Assembly: GCA_008692225.1 (NCBI GenBank)
Contig: VICG01000002.1
Coordinates: 1,380,001 to 1,444,000, forward strand
Length of the DNA: 64,000 bases
From: Monilinia fructicola
Lineage: Eukaryota; Ascomycota; Leotiomycetes; Helotiales; Sclerotiniaceae
Direction of reading: 5' to 3'
The notes under the pieces are model-generated. The model made no database searches, was not told the origin of the DNA, and saw nothing but the letters and a program-made list of their open reading frames with translations. This document shows positions 1-11,353 of the stretch, piece by piece (position 1 is the stretch's first letter; each line of letters opens with the position of its first letter). Position numbers and translations under genes: made by a program.

Positions 1-127
1 CCTACAACAAAATTGAAGATGAGATGAAAACAAAAAGGGGATCTCTCTTGATCCTCGATACCATCCATATCCGTAGACTTACGGAATCCTTACTTCACGC
101 ACCCAGCCCGTACTTCCTTCCTTGCTG

Positions 128-128
<1 letters not shown>

Positions 129-161
<33 letters not shown>

Positions 162-162
162 T
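129..162. repeat. ACAT/AC microsatellite
   Basis: A run of ACAT units passes directly into an (AC)n tract. It is a perfect simple-sequence repeat in the spacer with no coding role visible. Confidence 0.9.
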
Positions 163-587
163 AGCATCAAGCGTAGAAAGCTTGAAAGTTGGAACCCTTC
201 ATCAAGCTGAAGCGTCTCCCAAGCTTGTACTAGCGCCCGGTAGTCAAACTCTCCTCATCAAACTAAATTCCTCCCAGGGACCGATTCCCCTACAGTACAG
301 CCCACGGCGTACAGACCGCACTGCACCGTAGCATCCATCTACATAGGACATGCAGTACTCCGTACAGTACTGGGGGGAGGTTCCTAGTACATATCTGGGT
401 AGGAGGGGGCAGTCCGATACTGTGCGGAGTGGAGTACGGAGGAGATGCGAATTGCCTGTTGAGGGTTGGCGTGGGTAGTCTGTGCGTTGCTACTGTCCGG
501 TATGGGTGGAAAAGGCTCGGCCAACAGGTAGGTGAGTGGGTGGATGGGTGATGATTGTTCTTGATTTTGGCATGTTTTCATCGTTTG

Positions 588-684
588 ATTGGATTTGATG
601 GGATGGGAGGGATGGATGAGATGGGATGGGATGGGATGGGATTGGATTGGATGGATTGGATTGGATGGATTGCATTGGATTGCA
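588..684. repeat. Degenerate GGATG/GGATT repeat tract
   Basis: About 95 bases of interspersed GATGG, GGGAT and TTGGA units on the plus strand, read as ATCC-type repeats on the minus strand. Proline/serine-rich open frames opposite it are a by-product of the repeat. Confidence 0.85.
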
Positions 685-2078
685 TTGTTTTTATTTAATT
701 CTACTCGACCATTCTGCTTTTTATAATTCATTCCCCTTTAAGCTTCCAAGATGATCTATCTTTCATCTATTCCTCGAGTAGTACATCCATTATCTATTTA
801 AAGAGGTATAAATAATCCATCTTATATATCCATCCATCCACCTATCCATCATCCATTATCCATCATCCTCCATATATCTCTCTACCCAGCTATATTTCAC
901 GGCAATATTGTTTGAGCTCACCATCATCTGACCAATCGCATTTCAGAGATGCGTTGAGCTGATAGTGTATGTCCCAGGTAGATGATGATACTGTACGGAG
1001 TATATATGATGCTACAACTGCCATTATACAAAGCGATAACTAACCAATCTTTCCAAGGTTAATCATTCTCTAATGGTGGTATTCGTTTATGGTCTCATTA
1101 CTCATCTCAGGAAAAGGGGAGCAATAAGATGACGATTAGATGATACCTAAATTAATGATGAAAAAGGTCTAAAGTTATCCATGCCGAATATAATTACTAG
1201 GTAGGCTAAAGAGAAAGGAATGATTGGCGATTAATGACAGATGCCATCAATTGGCCATTTGACCACAATACCAGTTACCATAATACCATAATACCATAGT
1301 ACCTCCTCCTATCAGTCTACTGGTACTCTCCAGGCTGTTCTGTATATTGTATACTGTATACTGTAATAACAACAATTGATGTCATCCTACACAATGCAAG
1401 CTAACAAAAAACGATGAGAGAAAAAAGAAGAAAAAAAAAAGCAAAAGGACAACTTCAAGGTTCAAAGATGCCTGCCTATCTTTAATTACCCCCGTCCATT
1501 AGCACACTGGTGGCATTTATGCACCGAAGACCCCTAGAACCCATCCATCCATCCATCCTGGAGGGGCCACCAAGTTCCAGCACAAGTCCGTCCAGCGTAC
1601 ACACACCACCTCGGCAGCCTCCCAATCCCCGACATGGCCATCATGTTGCGAGCGGGAACTCGAGAGAGGGTACCTGGCCGGGGCCAAACGACTTACAGTA
1701 CTTGAGAAGCAAATGATGAATGGGTTCATGGATGAATGCATGCATGCATGCATTTCGATTGGAATGATTAAGCATCTCGTCTGTCACGATGATGCAGATG
1801 GGAGGGAACCTTGCCGAATCGGCATGATGATGCGCAATTAAAGAGTCGTGCAGTACTGTATTGTATTTTCTTTCCTCGTGGGGGGTGGTATGGATGGGAT
1901 GGATGGATGGATTCATCGTGCTGGATCATATGCACTCCGCTAGCAGTAGGTAAGCAGGTAAGGAGGGAAGTAGTAAGTAGTAAGCATACTACATAGGTAA
2001 GATTACATAAGGGCACGTGAACATTAGAACTAGATATCAATTAGACACAGCACATCCAGTCAAAACCACCCCGCCATA

Positions 2079-2139
2079 ACATACATACATACATACATAC
2101 ATACATACACAACGCTCAGATATAAGATTACAAGCACAA

Positions 2140-2180
<41 letters not shown>
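2079..2180. repeat. (ACAT)n followed by (AT)n microsatellites
   Basis: A perfect ACAT run occupies about 2079-2108. A perfect (AT)n run of roughly 38 bases occupies 2143-2180. About 35 bases of unique sequence lie between them. Confidence 0.9.
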
Positions 2181-2184
<4 letters not shown>

Positions 2185-2510
2185 ACCCCGTACATACAAA
2201 ATACATACAGTACATATCCACCCATCCATCCCACCACCCGATCCTCCATCCCATCTCCAACCAGCAAGCAAACCATCCCACCTATCAACAACCCATCCCG
2301 CACACAACCAACGCAGGTCGAAGTAAAGTAAGGGTATCACCATAACGTGCTGACCGTGCTGCTGCGCTGCGCTGCGCTGCAGTACGCTACAGAATACTGT
2401 GCTATGGCAGTACTCCGTAAACACAACACAACACAACACAACCTCAACCCCCACCCCATGTCGACACCTCAACTCCCGCATTGCCAACGCATGGCATGGC
2501 AAGTAAGCGG

Positions 2511-2660
2511 AATGGGATGGGATGGGATGGGATGGGATGCCCAGCTGGGAATTTCCCTCCTGCGTTCTCCGGTAGGAGGAAATGCTATCCTATCCTATCC
2601 TGTCCTGTACTGTCTTGTATTGTCCTTTCCTGTCCTGTCCTGTCCTGTATTGTACTGTAC
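2511..2660. repeat. GGGAT repeats and TCCTG/TCCTA repeats
   Basis: A GGGAT pentamer run at 2511-2539 is followed by an imperfect pyrimidine-rich run of TCCTA, TCCTG and TACTG units at about 2585-2660. Both lie in non-coding spacer. Confidence 0.85.
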
Positions 2661-3249
2661 AATCCCCCAATCATGCATGATCACCGGCATCGATATGATA
2701 CGATACGATACGATACGTCACGGTACAGTACTGCGTACGTTAATCCCCAAGATGTGGATGGAGATGTAATGTAGATCCGCTTTCATCGTTCGATCTTGCA
2801 TGTTCACTCGGTGGTGGGCATTATGTTATATAGTACCATATAGTAAGTATCATGTAGTATCATATCATATCACACCAGAAACCCACACCTCACCCTCCGT
2901 CTCCCTTCTTCCCCCTCCCTCCCTCAGCTCAGCACCCACGCACCACAGCCCTCCCCAAAACCTACCCACCCGCATCCCCCACCATGAAAACGATACGCAG
3001 CGCAACGCTCAAGCCCTAGAATTATAGTTAGTGGCTCTACAGTAATCCCTCCTGGACTTGCGTGCCATGCATACATACATGTACCCAACTAGTCATATAG
3101 TACGGGGTATACTGTAACGGACAAAGCGGGGCGAAGGAAAGCAATGTAAAGCGAAGTAAAGCGAAGTAAAGCATGAACCAAGAATGAATGAATGGAGGGA
3201 GTTGACCTTCCTTATTCATGCGTGGTTAGGTATATTAGATGCTAGTATG

Positions 3250-3291
3250 GTATAGTATAGTATAGTATAGTATAGTATAGTATAGTATAGT
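3250..3291. repeat. (TATAG)n pentanucleotide microsatellite
   Basis: Eight consecutive TATAG units are essentially perfect and lie in non-coding spacer. Confidence 0.9.
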
Positions 3292-4201
3292 AAGTATCAG
3301 AACTAGAGATGAAAATAGAACTCGAGATAAAAAGAAATATCATCCAGTTTTACTTCTTCAAGTAGGTAAATACTGGTGGTGGATCCTTGGGTACTTGGGT
3401 ACTGTACGAAGTACTCTCTCGGTATGCACTTGGGTAGGTAGGTGATTATTAGCTGAGGGTTCTTATTTGTTCCATTGGTGTTTATGGGGAATGGAATGGT
3501 GAGGAGGATTGTTTGGTTGATAGCTAGGTACATAACCTAATAGGTAGGGAGCCTAGGTGGGTAGATATTGTTGAAATATCTTATTGCTGAATGCATGGAT
3601 GAATGGATGGGTGGAGGGGTACTTATATGAAGCTGGAGATGTTATGTAAGGGTCTGCATTGTGTTGTCGTGTAGTACGAGAAAGGAGATGGGGATTGTAT
3701 TGTGTTGTGTTATATTGTTTTCCTTATAACCTTATCGATCGTTTCGTACAGTGAGTGGAATTAACAAAAGTGAGTAAAGAGTTTGAATAGAACGAGAATT
3801 GGAGTCATGTGATGCGAGCGAGTGTAGATTTACCTAGGTAGTTCTACTCCAACTTCTACTTCTCCTTCTACTAATAAGTATATAATTATATACATAAAAA
3901 GTACATATCTATCTACCTCTGTAATTACTCAAAACCCCGCTACCCAAAACCCAACCTCAACCTCAACTCTCACCCTCAACCCTTACACATCAACATGGCT
4001 ACCTACCCTCTTAACCATCCCTCTCCCAAGCCTCCAAAAACACTCGATCAAACTTCGCTTTTTCATTCATCCACCCATCCATCATAGCACCAACCTCAAT
4101 CCCACCGCATAAAGTACAGAGTAGATCAAATTCTAACGCCAGAACATGACCATCCCTCCATCCATCCATTCATCCATTCATCTTTCCACTATAGTATCTC
4201 T

Positions 4202-4249
4202 CAATCCTTTAAACTAAACTTATATCAATCCTCTAAACTAAACTTATAT
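4202..4249. repeat. 24-bp tandem duplication
   Basis: Two adjacent 24-base copies, 4202-4225 and 4226-4249, differ at one base (T versus C). This is a simple recent tandem duplication in spacer. Confidence 0.85.
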
Positions 4250-5485
4250 CAAAACAAACCCTCCACCCAAACCCACTCGTCCCGTCCCTCGGATCTAAAA
4301 TAGCACAGCACAGCACAGTACAGCACTACATCAACCAACGAACAAACAAACCAAGAAAGAAACCCCAAAAGAAAACCTATACTAAAACCACGGAATATCA
4401 ACGTTCCGACAACTTTGCTTTGCCATGCTTCGCTTCCCTTCCCTTCGCTTTGCCTTTTCTTTTCTTTTCTTTTTCTCTTCGTCTCACAACCACAGGATAG
4501 TAGCCTACAATAAGCGAGTTCGAGCAAGGTCCTCCACAAGTAGTAGTCCTGATAGATAGATGTTACCCCAGCTGGCGAGCAGGAGATAGGGAGATGGATG
4601 GTGGGATATTTTGGGAAGGGGGAGGGGTAGGTTTCACGAAGGGATGGACGATAGATGATGATAGGGGAAGCGTCTTGAAGGGGATTAGAAAACTTCATGT
4701 ATTTTGATTCTTGAATATCCCTTCACTCAATGGGGCATGTATAGATGATTTTCGATATTTTGTTAGGTTGAGAGATAGATGTATTTTATCTATCTTATCT
4801 GTCTGTCTATCTGTCTATCTGTCTGTCTATCTGTCTGTCCCATACTTAACCACCATCACCATAACACATCTCAAAACCACATACCGACCCATCCATCCAT
4901 CCATCCACCATCCACCAACCCACCCAAACTAAAAGACGAAAACAAAAAAAATCCCATTTCGAAAAACAATGTAGTGATCGATCATCGAACAGTAAACGAC
5001 AAACAACAAACTCATACCACCCCTCCTTCCCGCCCCCCTCTCCCCCTCCAAATACCCAAACCATGATGTGAAGCGGAAAACGAGTCATAGCATTGTATCC
5101 GATTCTTGGAATATATATACATATACATACATAAACATATACATAAACATCTCCCGAAACTAAGGAAGCAAATTCGAAAGACCATACATACTCGATCGCG
5201 TGTCGGATTGTTTTTGTGCGTGGATGAGTGCATGAAACGGTCCATCCGTACATCTGTATACTACTTTGGAAATGGAAGGGATGTGGATCTTGGGTCGTGA
5301 GGGAGGATCTGGGGATCTTGTGTTGTGAGGTGATGCGATGTGCTATGATGTAGATTTGAAACTCAATTGATGTGATAGAATACTGTTTTTATCTAGCTCT
5401 TGGGATTCTCCTTCGATTGATCTGGTCTCTTTTCTCCTTGGATAGTTTTTCTTCCCTGATCCTCCCCCACCGCCCGCATCATCCT

Positions 5486-6643
5486 CTAGTTAAAAACTAC
5501 CGTCTTGTGACCATTCAACAAGACCCTCCGTTCCGTCACCCACTTGACCGCCGTCGCCAACACGTTACTCTCCACGTTGCTCCCCTCAACCGTCAACTCC
5601 TTCGGGCTCAACCCATGACCCACCCTCACAACATTCTGCTCGATGATCGGGCCCTCATCCAAATCACTCGTGACAAAATGCGCCGTGGCCCCAATAATCT
5701 TCACCCCCCTATCATACGCCTGATGGTAAGGTTTCGCGCCCTTGAAACTCGGCAGGAACGAATGATGGATGTTGATGATCTTGCCACTCATCGCCGTGCA
5801 CAGCGTCGGAGACAAAACCTGCATGTACCGCGCCAGAACGATCAGATCGATGTTGTGCTCCCGGACCAGCTCCAAGATCTTGCCCTCCTGCTCGGCTTTG
5901 GTGGCCGCCGTCACGGGGAGATGGTGAAAGGGGATCTTGTAGGTGTGGGCCAGGGCCTCGAAGTCCGGGTGGTTGGAGACGATGAGCGGGACCTCGATGC
6001 CCAATTGGGAGATGCTTTGGCGAAACAGGAGATCGTTCAGGCAGTGCCCGATCTTCGACACCATGATGAGCACCCGGGGCTTCTTGGCCAGGGAGTTCAG
6101 TTGGAAATCCATGCCCATGTCCTGAGCGATGTTCGCAAACGCCGCATTCAATTCCTCGACGGTGAACTTCTTGGCCTCGGGTGCAGCGGAGGAGGGCGTG
6201 GGAGGCGCGAAATGCACTCTCATGAAGAAGCGCAGGCTGGTGGGATCGCCAAATTGTTGCGAGTCGACAATGTTGAGATTGTGTTGGGTGAGAAATCCCG
6301 TGACGGCATGGACGATGCCTGGACGATCAGGACATGACAATGTCAAGATGTATTCATCCTCTTTGGCCATTTTGACTGCCTTTGACGACTTCTTCGCACC
6401 GGAGAGATGTGGTGAGTTTGAGAAGGATCTGGTTCCCAATTGTGTACGTGGTCTTGAAGAAGAGGCCAGATGTGGGCGCGGGAAGAAGTTTTCTGTTGGC
6501 TCGGTTGTTTTGGAGCAAAGGGAGAAGGACCTTGCTTGACGTGTTCTACCTAAGAATGTGGCGATGCGAGCAGCGGGGGTGGTAGTATTCAACAATTGAA
6601 TGTTCAGTCTGAAATATGCCGTTGAGGGCAACTTGTTCGCCAT
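5486..6643 (-). CDS. purU: Formyltetrahydrofolate deformylase (PurU-like) with mitochondrial-type leader
   Basis: The predicted product hydrolyses 10-formyl-tetrahydrofolate to formate and tetrahydrofolate (one-carbon metabolism). Reading from the ATG at 6643 gives 385 residues without an intron. Residues about 1-90 are rich in Arg, Ser and Thr and nearly free of acid at the start, as in a mitochondrial presequence. The second ATG at 6370 would give a 294-residue core of bacterial PurU size. The core starts with an ACT domain (LTLSCPDRPGIVHAVTGFL) and continues with the formyltransferase fold: NIHHSFLPSFKGAKPYHQAY contains the N-x-H catalytic pair, and ATAHFVTSDLDEGPIIEQ contains the catalytic Asp. 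The open frame extends upstream only to a TTG, so an ATG is preferred. PurU is best known from bacteria; a bacterial ancestry of the fungal gene is plausible but not shown here. Either or both starts may be used, giving mitochondrial and cytosolic forms. Confidence 0.9.
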   Translation of the reverse strand: MANKLPSTAYFRLNIQLLNTTTPAARIATFLGRTRQARSFSLCSKTTEPTENFFPRPHLASSSRPRTQLGTRSFSNSPHLSGAKKSSKAVKMAKEDEYILTLSCPDRPGIVHAVTGFLTQHNLNIVDSQQFGDPTSLRFFMRVHFAPPTPSSAAPEAKKFTVEELNAAFANIAQDMGMDFQLNSLAKKPRVLIMVSKIGHCLNDLLFRQSISQLGIEVPLIVSNHPDFEALAHTYKIPFHHLPVTAATKAEQEGKILELVREHNIDLIVLARYMQVLSPTLCTAMSGKIINIHHSFLPSFKGAKPYHQAYDRGVKIIGATAHFVTSDLDEGPIIEQNVVRVGHGLSPKELTVEGSNVESNVLATAVKWVTERRVLLNGHKTVVFN

Positions 6644-7496
6644 TAAATTTTTCAAAACATCGAGATGACTCTTTTCGACATCTTTTATGTAAAATGTATT
6701 AGTGGGTCTTTTTTGGAGGGGAAAGGCGTGGAGTCATAGCGACACGTGATATCTTTATCTGCTTTGTCCGGCGATGATTCGGGGATCCATGGAAATGAGT
6801 ATTGTGGACTGGAACTGGACTAGGTGATAAAAGCGAATTGCATCCAAGATGTTTGTTCATTGCTGTAAAGTCTAGACTTGAGGCTGTTGAGGATATCTTT
6901 GATAGCACGGGAGTCTGGGGCAGATCGACCTAAGGTAGACCTTTTGGACTTCAATGAAAAATATAGTTCCTCGAAAATACCATCACAGTAGAGGGATTCA
7001 ATGATTGACCATTATTGATAGATGGGAGATACTGTTTGATATATTCTCTGAAAGTTTCTTCTCGGCGCCACTTCGTATATCATGAGGTCGATTCCTTCAA
7101 GAGTCAATTGAGATAGAGGAACCGTAGGTACAAGTGCAAACAAAATAGTCAAGTGATGCTATCATCGGTTTATTGTACATATTTTATTGTATCTATCCTC
7201 AGGTTCATGATCATTATTCATTCCATGTCGTATCATATCAAAATGTCAACATCTCTATACGGGTTAACACCCACCTTCGTTACTACTTGCAATGCTTAAT
7301 TGTCATCAAGTAACGTGGCTGCATGTTAGCTTCATGTTTTCTGAAAAGTGATAGACGAGTACCATTAGAGGTGTCATTTTATCCGTTCAGAATTTGGGAA
7401 GAGTTAATGCATAGCATGTGCACCCAGCCTATATGCGTGCGTGAGCCTTACTGCTGCGTCTTGCTGTACAATCCCAAAATCTAGTAGATAACCTCA
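6644..7496. other. Intergenic: deformylase promoter side and F-box gene 3' side
   Basis: This spacer separates two minus-strand genes. It must carry the promoter of the deformylase gene and the 3' region of the F-box gene. No convincing open frame or RNA is visible. Confidence 0.6.
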
Positions 7497-9121
7497 TCAT
7501 GCACCCATCCCATAACTCTTCACCCTACTCCAAAAGAAAGCTTTATCATTCCTCAGCGTAAACTCCCCCCAGTCATCCGTTATTTTATTATAATTCCAGA
7601 ACCCTTTCCAAGCTAGTTTGTTGTTTTTGACTGTCTTTCCTGCACTGGCCAATTTCAACTCCATTCTATACAAATACTTTTCATGAACACCTTCCGTTTC
7701 CACATACAATGTGCCCTCTGAGCTCCCAGGTTTCAGAGACGGTTCGAGGTCTGATTCTGGAGGGGAATCATTGAGGGAGGACAGGCGCCATCGTCCTCGG
7801 CGGGCGTCGCCCATCACCGAGGACGGAAGATGAGAAAACTGGTTTTTTCTATGGTAATCGAGGATTTCTTTTGTTAGGTTATGGACGACGTCACTGGGCT
7901 CAGTGGTAGTTAAAAGGGAAATGACAGTCCCGTCACGAAAGAAACGGAGGTATCGGTAGTAGGTTACAATGTGAACTGGTGAATTCCATGCCACCGCTGA
8001 AGGAGAAGCCTGACCAGGCCGAATATAGTTCACAGTGCTTATGTAGCAGCCATTGAAACGGATGCGCGGACGGAGGCGGAACATCTGTTTCCATGATGAT
8101 AAATAGGTTGATTGGAGTAGAGACTTGGTTATGGCATCACTGCTGAGGGGTGTGAATAGGGCGAGATCTTTATTTGAGTCTTCTGATGGCAAGAGCAGTT
8201 GGGGCCCTAGATCAAGGGGACTTCCCATAATATCTGTTTGCCATTGATAGTGCATTGCCCCAAAGCCGAATTCCGATCCGACACTTATTCTTTTCCAGAT
8301 TTGTTCTCCAGTAGCTACAATATATGCCATCCGTTTACAAACTTGTGCAACTCGTGCAAGCTCTGCTACGTCTCGAATTCCTACTTCTCGGAATACATGT
8401 ATGAGGATTTCATCGGGTAGATCTGCAATGGGACATGGGGGAGCTGGAGTCCCCTCAATTTCAGGAGGTGCTGGCTCAATCGATAAACCTGAGAAGCTTT
8501 CTATCAACTGCTTAATAGTTGGTGGAGGGCCGTCTAGTGAGTGCTGTGCGGTATTGGGTACTGTGGCAGAAGCATTGGAAGGGTTTGTATTTGTAGGTTT
8601 CGGCGGAAAGGCAGATGGTGGGAAATGTTTGTTCTTATATTTGCGATCAACTTGATCATCAAGCTTTTGATTGTCAGTAGGAATTTTGTAGTTTTGCGGT
8701 CAATTGGGACTGAACATACTCGAAATGCTTTGCGGTAGAGATCGAGACTGTCTCCTAAACTACCTTGACCTTCCTTCTCTACCGCCTTTTCATAGTGTTC
8801 TAAAGCTGACTGTGGCTCCTTGACGCCGGTGCTCTTACCGTTTGAGTAAATTCCATCATCTCCTATTCCCTCAGTGGTGCCACTTGGTCCATCGAAATGT
8901 AGGGATTGAGGTTCGGCGACGGCATCCTCCTCCGTGGTTTTCGGGTTTTCATAGATATTCTTTGGCCGTGGAGGTCTTTGTGATGAATTTGAAGGGCCGG
9001 ACGAATGGTTATTTAGAAATGGGAGTGATTGTGACTGGGTGGTGGTGGTGTTTGCCCTTCTAGTCACTTCTTCCTGCCATTGCTTGCGGAATGATTCTAA
9101 TTCGGGGTTCGAGTCTTCCAT
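7497..9121 (-). CDS. F-box protein of the Hrt3/Pof7/FBXO9 type
   Basis: Probable substrate adaptor of an SCF ubiquitin ligase. Two exons, 9121-8720 and 8663-7497, joined across a 56-bp intron (8664-8719; donor GTATGT, acceptor AAAAG), give 522 residues. The join restores the stretch YRKAFRLDDQVDRKYK, typical of the TPR-like helix pair before the F-box in this family. The F-box lies at about residues 212-258 and begins with IADLPDEILIHVFREVG. The C-terminal half (about 300-522) matches the Hrt3/FBXO9 C-terminal region, with NGCYISTVNYIRPGQ and a late YRMELKLA strand. The second exon has no ATG at its start and an alternative-start call at 8507 is an artefact: the residue there is Leu. The gene diverges from the Mtm1-like carrier, with an 822-bp shared upstream region. 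In yeast and mammals the family is linked to SCF ligases; the substrate here is unknown. Confidence 0.9.
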
Positions 9122-9943
9122 GTTGTGAAGTTTGAAAGAATAGATATCGGAGATGAGAGTGAAACAAAAAAGGGCAAAGAGATATATATGGTCATCAAAT
9201 ATTCATCTCTCATCTCAGGTCGGGTCAGGTCAGATGTGAAGATTGAAATTGCATCCAGTTGTACTCGAGTACTCATCAGTACGACGTAGAGACAGCTAAT
9301 TACCTAGTCCCCAAAGTACCTAGCTAGTACAGTAATTAGCTCACTGTCCATCTGACGCCATGCCTTCCTTCCTTGGCCATGCCACCATCATCCATCATGC
9401 GTGACGATCGATGCTACTCTGCACAGAGTACAGTATCTATCGCCGCTGACATAATGACTTTTCTTATCGCCGCACGTGCACCCGAAGTTCCGTTATCGGT
9501 CGATTCTCTCCTCCAATTATTTCCTTTCATCAGATTTGCCCACTAAGTATTTCGAAAATTGGAGAATCTTGAACCTTCAGATCGTGGGAACGGTGGAACG
9601 GGGAGCCAAACTAAAATAAATTCTACAGAGACGGAGTACGTACAGAGGACAGTACGGACGGAGCAACAGACGCGTAACGGTCGTAAGAAATTATTGAAAC
9701 TTTCTACCAGGTCCCTTCCGACCTACACACCACTTGCCTACCTACCTATTGCTTGGATTCACATCGTGACCATCAGTGGAATATAAGTCTGCGAAAGATA
9801 TACGCCAATGCTTCAACGACCTTAACGATTTCTCTTCTCTCTCAATCTCAATCGCTTCCATAAAGTTATCATTGAATCTACATACCTGCAGTTCCAGCTC
9901 CTGCTCATCAATTCGACGTCATTCCATACAAACAAAAACTTTT
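9122..9943. promoter_or_regulatory. Shared divergent upstream region of the F-box and Mtm1-like genes
   Basis: The starts of the two genes point away from here, so both promoters must lie in this stretch. It contains a CACGTG core near 9473, a CCTAG-rich patch near 9300-9335, and two copies of the ACGGAGTA/GTACGGA type near 9631-9660. No open frame is convincing. The site calls are by eye only. Confidence 0.4.
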
Positions 9944-11353
9944 ATGTCCGGGCTTTGGGATAGTCGCCCTTCCTCGGTGGCTGACCAACTCTCAACAGAT
10001 TTCGAACCTGATCATCTAGGACATGATAGAATACATGGAGATGACTTGATTCCAGGAGTATCAGGAACTGTAGCTATGACGGGTGATAATGAGGATATCG
10101 ATATTGATATCACTGCATCTCAAAAGATGATCTCGGCAATGTCTGGAAGTCTATTAACATCATTATTAGGTACGCCACCAGATATGAAGCCTATTGCAAC
10201 TTCAACTAACATTTTTATAGTAACTCCTCTAGATGTTGTTAGAGTTCGTCTACAATCACAACCCTCTCAATCTCCATTACTGGCGACTCGCAAGGCCGCC
10301 ATTGCATCATCCCAAACCTTCGGCACACTTCCATCAAACCTGGGAATAACAGCCTGCTGTCGGGAAGTTTTCTTTACAAGCGGAACAACGAGCGATGGCT
10401 GTGTGGCAGCGCCTAGAATCAGCGCAATAGAGGGTGTTGGATGTGCCGTAGAAGAAATACAAAGAAAAACCTTTAGTTCGACTTTCGATGGGATGCGAAA
10501 GATTGCGCGGAATGAAGGGATCACAACTTTATGGCGAGGATTATCGCCTACTTTGGTTATGACGGTTCCTTCAAATATTATCTACTTTACCGGATACGAT
10601 TGGTTGCGATTCAACAATCAGAGTCCCATTAATCGAATGTTCCACGATAATTATGCCCCTCTAGCAGCCGGCGCATCTGCCAGAACCATATCTGCCGCAG
10701 TCGTCAGCCCAATCGAAATGTTTAGAACAAGAATGCAGGCTAGTCAGGCAACGGGGGGCGCACATTTTTCGGAAACTGTCAAGAGTGTTGGTGAAATGGT
10801 TTCGCTCCACGGATATACATCTTTGTGGCGAGGGTTGACTTTGACGCTTTGGAGGGATGTGCCATTTTCTGGAATTTACTGGTGGGGTTATGAATCCATA
10901 AGAGGGGCAATCACAGATGCACGAGAGCGGGGTCGAGGTAGAACATATGACCGGAATACTCCTAGAAGTCAACTACGTACCAGATCACAAAGCCGGGAAA
11001 ATCACACTGCAACGTTCCTCGATAGTTTCGTCGCTGGAGCGACATCTGGAGCCGTTGCTTCCATTCTGACTATGCCTTTCGACGTTGGAAAAACTCGAAG
11101 ACAAATTTTCCAGGAACCAGGGAAAACAGCTGCAGGAGTCGAAAGGGTTTTGGCTCCAGAAGAGCAATCCTTGCCAAGGTTTCTCATGCACATCTTCAAA
11201 GAAGAGGGCATAGGGGGATTATGGAAGGGATGGGCAGCGAGAACTTTGAAGGTTGCGCCATCGTGTGCAATTATGATTAGTTGTTATGAAGTTGGGAAGA
11301 GAGCATTTAGGAGTGTGAATGAGAAAGCAGAAAGAAAGCGAGGTACCGAGTGA
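9944..11353 (+). CDS. Mitochondrial carrier, Mtm1/SLC25A39-SLC25A40 type
   Basis: Inner-membrane carrier of the family that includes yeast Mtm1 and human SLC25A39/40, tied to mitochondrial glutathione import and manganese/iron handling. The open frame runs upstream to a GTG, but the first good ATG is at 9944 (MSGLWDSRPSS). A 51-bp intron (10170-10220, GTACGC..TATAG) is hidden in the open frame. Removing it turns a disrupted stretch into SLLTSLLVTPLDVVRVRLQ, the first P-x-D-x-x-R carrier signature (about residue 78). The other two signatures are SPIEMFRTRMQ (about 236) and MPFDVGKTRRQ (about 358). The final length is 452 residues. The first matrix loop carries four cysteines (two adjacent near 119, then near 135 and 149). 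This resembles the four-cysteine iron-sulfur sensing loop known in SLC25A39; that parallel is inference. The family call is strong; exact substrate is not established from sequence. Confidence 0.9.
   Translation: MSGLWDSRPSSVADQLSTDFEPDHLGHDRIHGDDLIPGVSGTVAMTGDNEDIDIDITASQKMISAMSGSLLTSLLGTPPDMKPIATSTNIFIVTPLDVVRVRLQSQPSQSPLLATRKAAIASSQTFGTLPSNLGITACCREVFFTSGTTSDGCVAAPRISAIEGVGCAVEEIQRKTFSSTFDGMRKIARNEGITTLWRGLSPTLVMTVPSNIIYFTGYDWLRFNNQSPINRMFHDNYAPLAAGASARTISAAVVSPIEMFRTRMQASQATGGAHFSETVKSVGEMVSLHGYTSLWRGLTLTLWRDVPFSGIYWWGYESIRGAITDARERGRGRTYDRNTPRSQLRTRSQSRENHTATFLDSFVAGATSGAVASILTMPFDVGKTRRQIFQEPGKTAAGVERVLAPEEQSLPRFLMHIFKEEGIGGLWKGWAARTLKVAPSCAIMISCYEVGKRAFRSVNEKAERKRGTE

Larger units (their letters stand above)
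1..5485. other. Intergenic region rich in microsatellites, no gene seen
   Basis: No open frame here looks like a protein family. The longer frames are low-complexity translations of tetra-, penta- and hexanucleotide runs. The region holds AC, ACAT, AT, GGGAT, ATCC, TGTCC, TATAG and TCTG/TCTA tracts, listed separately where clean. It ends at the 3' end of the deformylase gene on the minus strand. Short TACTCCGTAC-type motifs occur at 356-365, about 994-1003 and 2411-2419. Confidence 0.7.

Noticed and set aside
2347..2769. 140-codon frame across pentamer repeats
   Set aside because: Its sequence is dictated by TCCTG/GGGAT repeats (YPVLYCLVLSF); low complexity.
5372..6337. 321-codon plus-strand frame over the deformylase gene
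   Set aside because: Arg/His/Asp-rich mirror of the deformylase coding strand without motif; the minus-strand gene has clear ACT and formyltransferase motifs.
8401..8655. 84-codon plus-strand Gly-rich frame over the F-box gene
   Set aside because: Antisense of the Pro-rich linker between the TPR-like and F-box regions.
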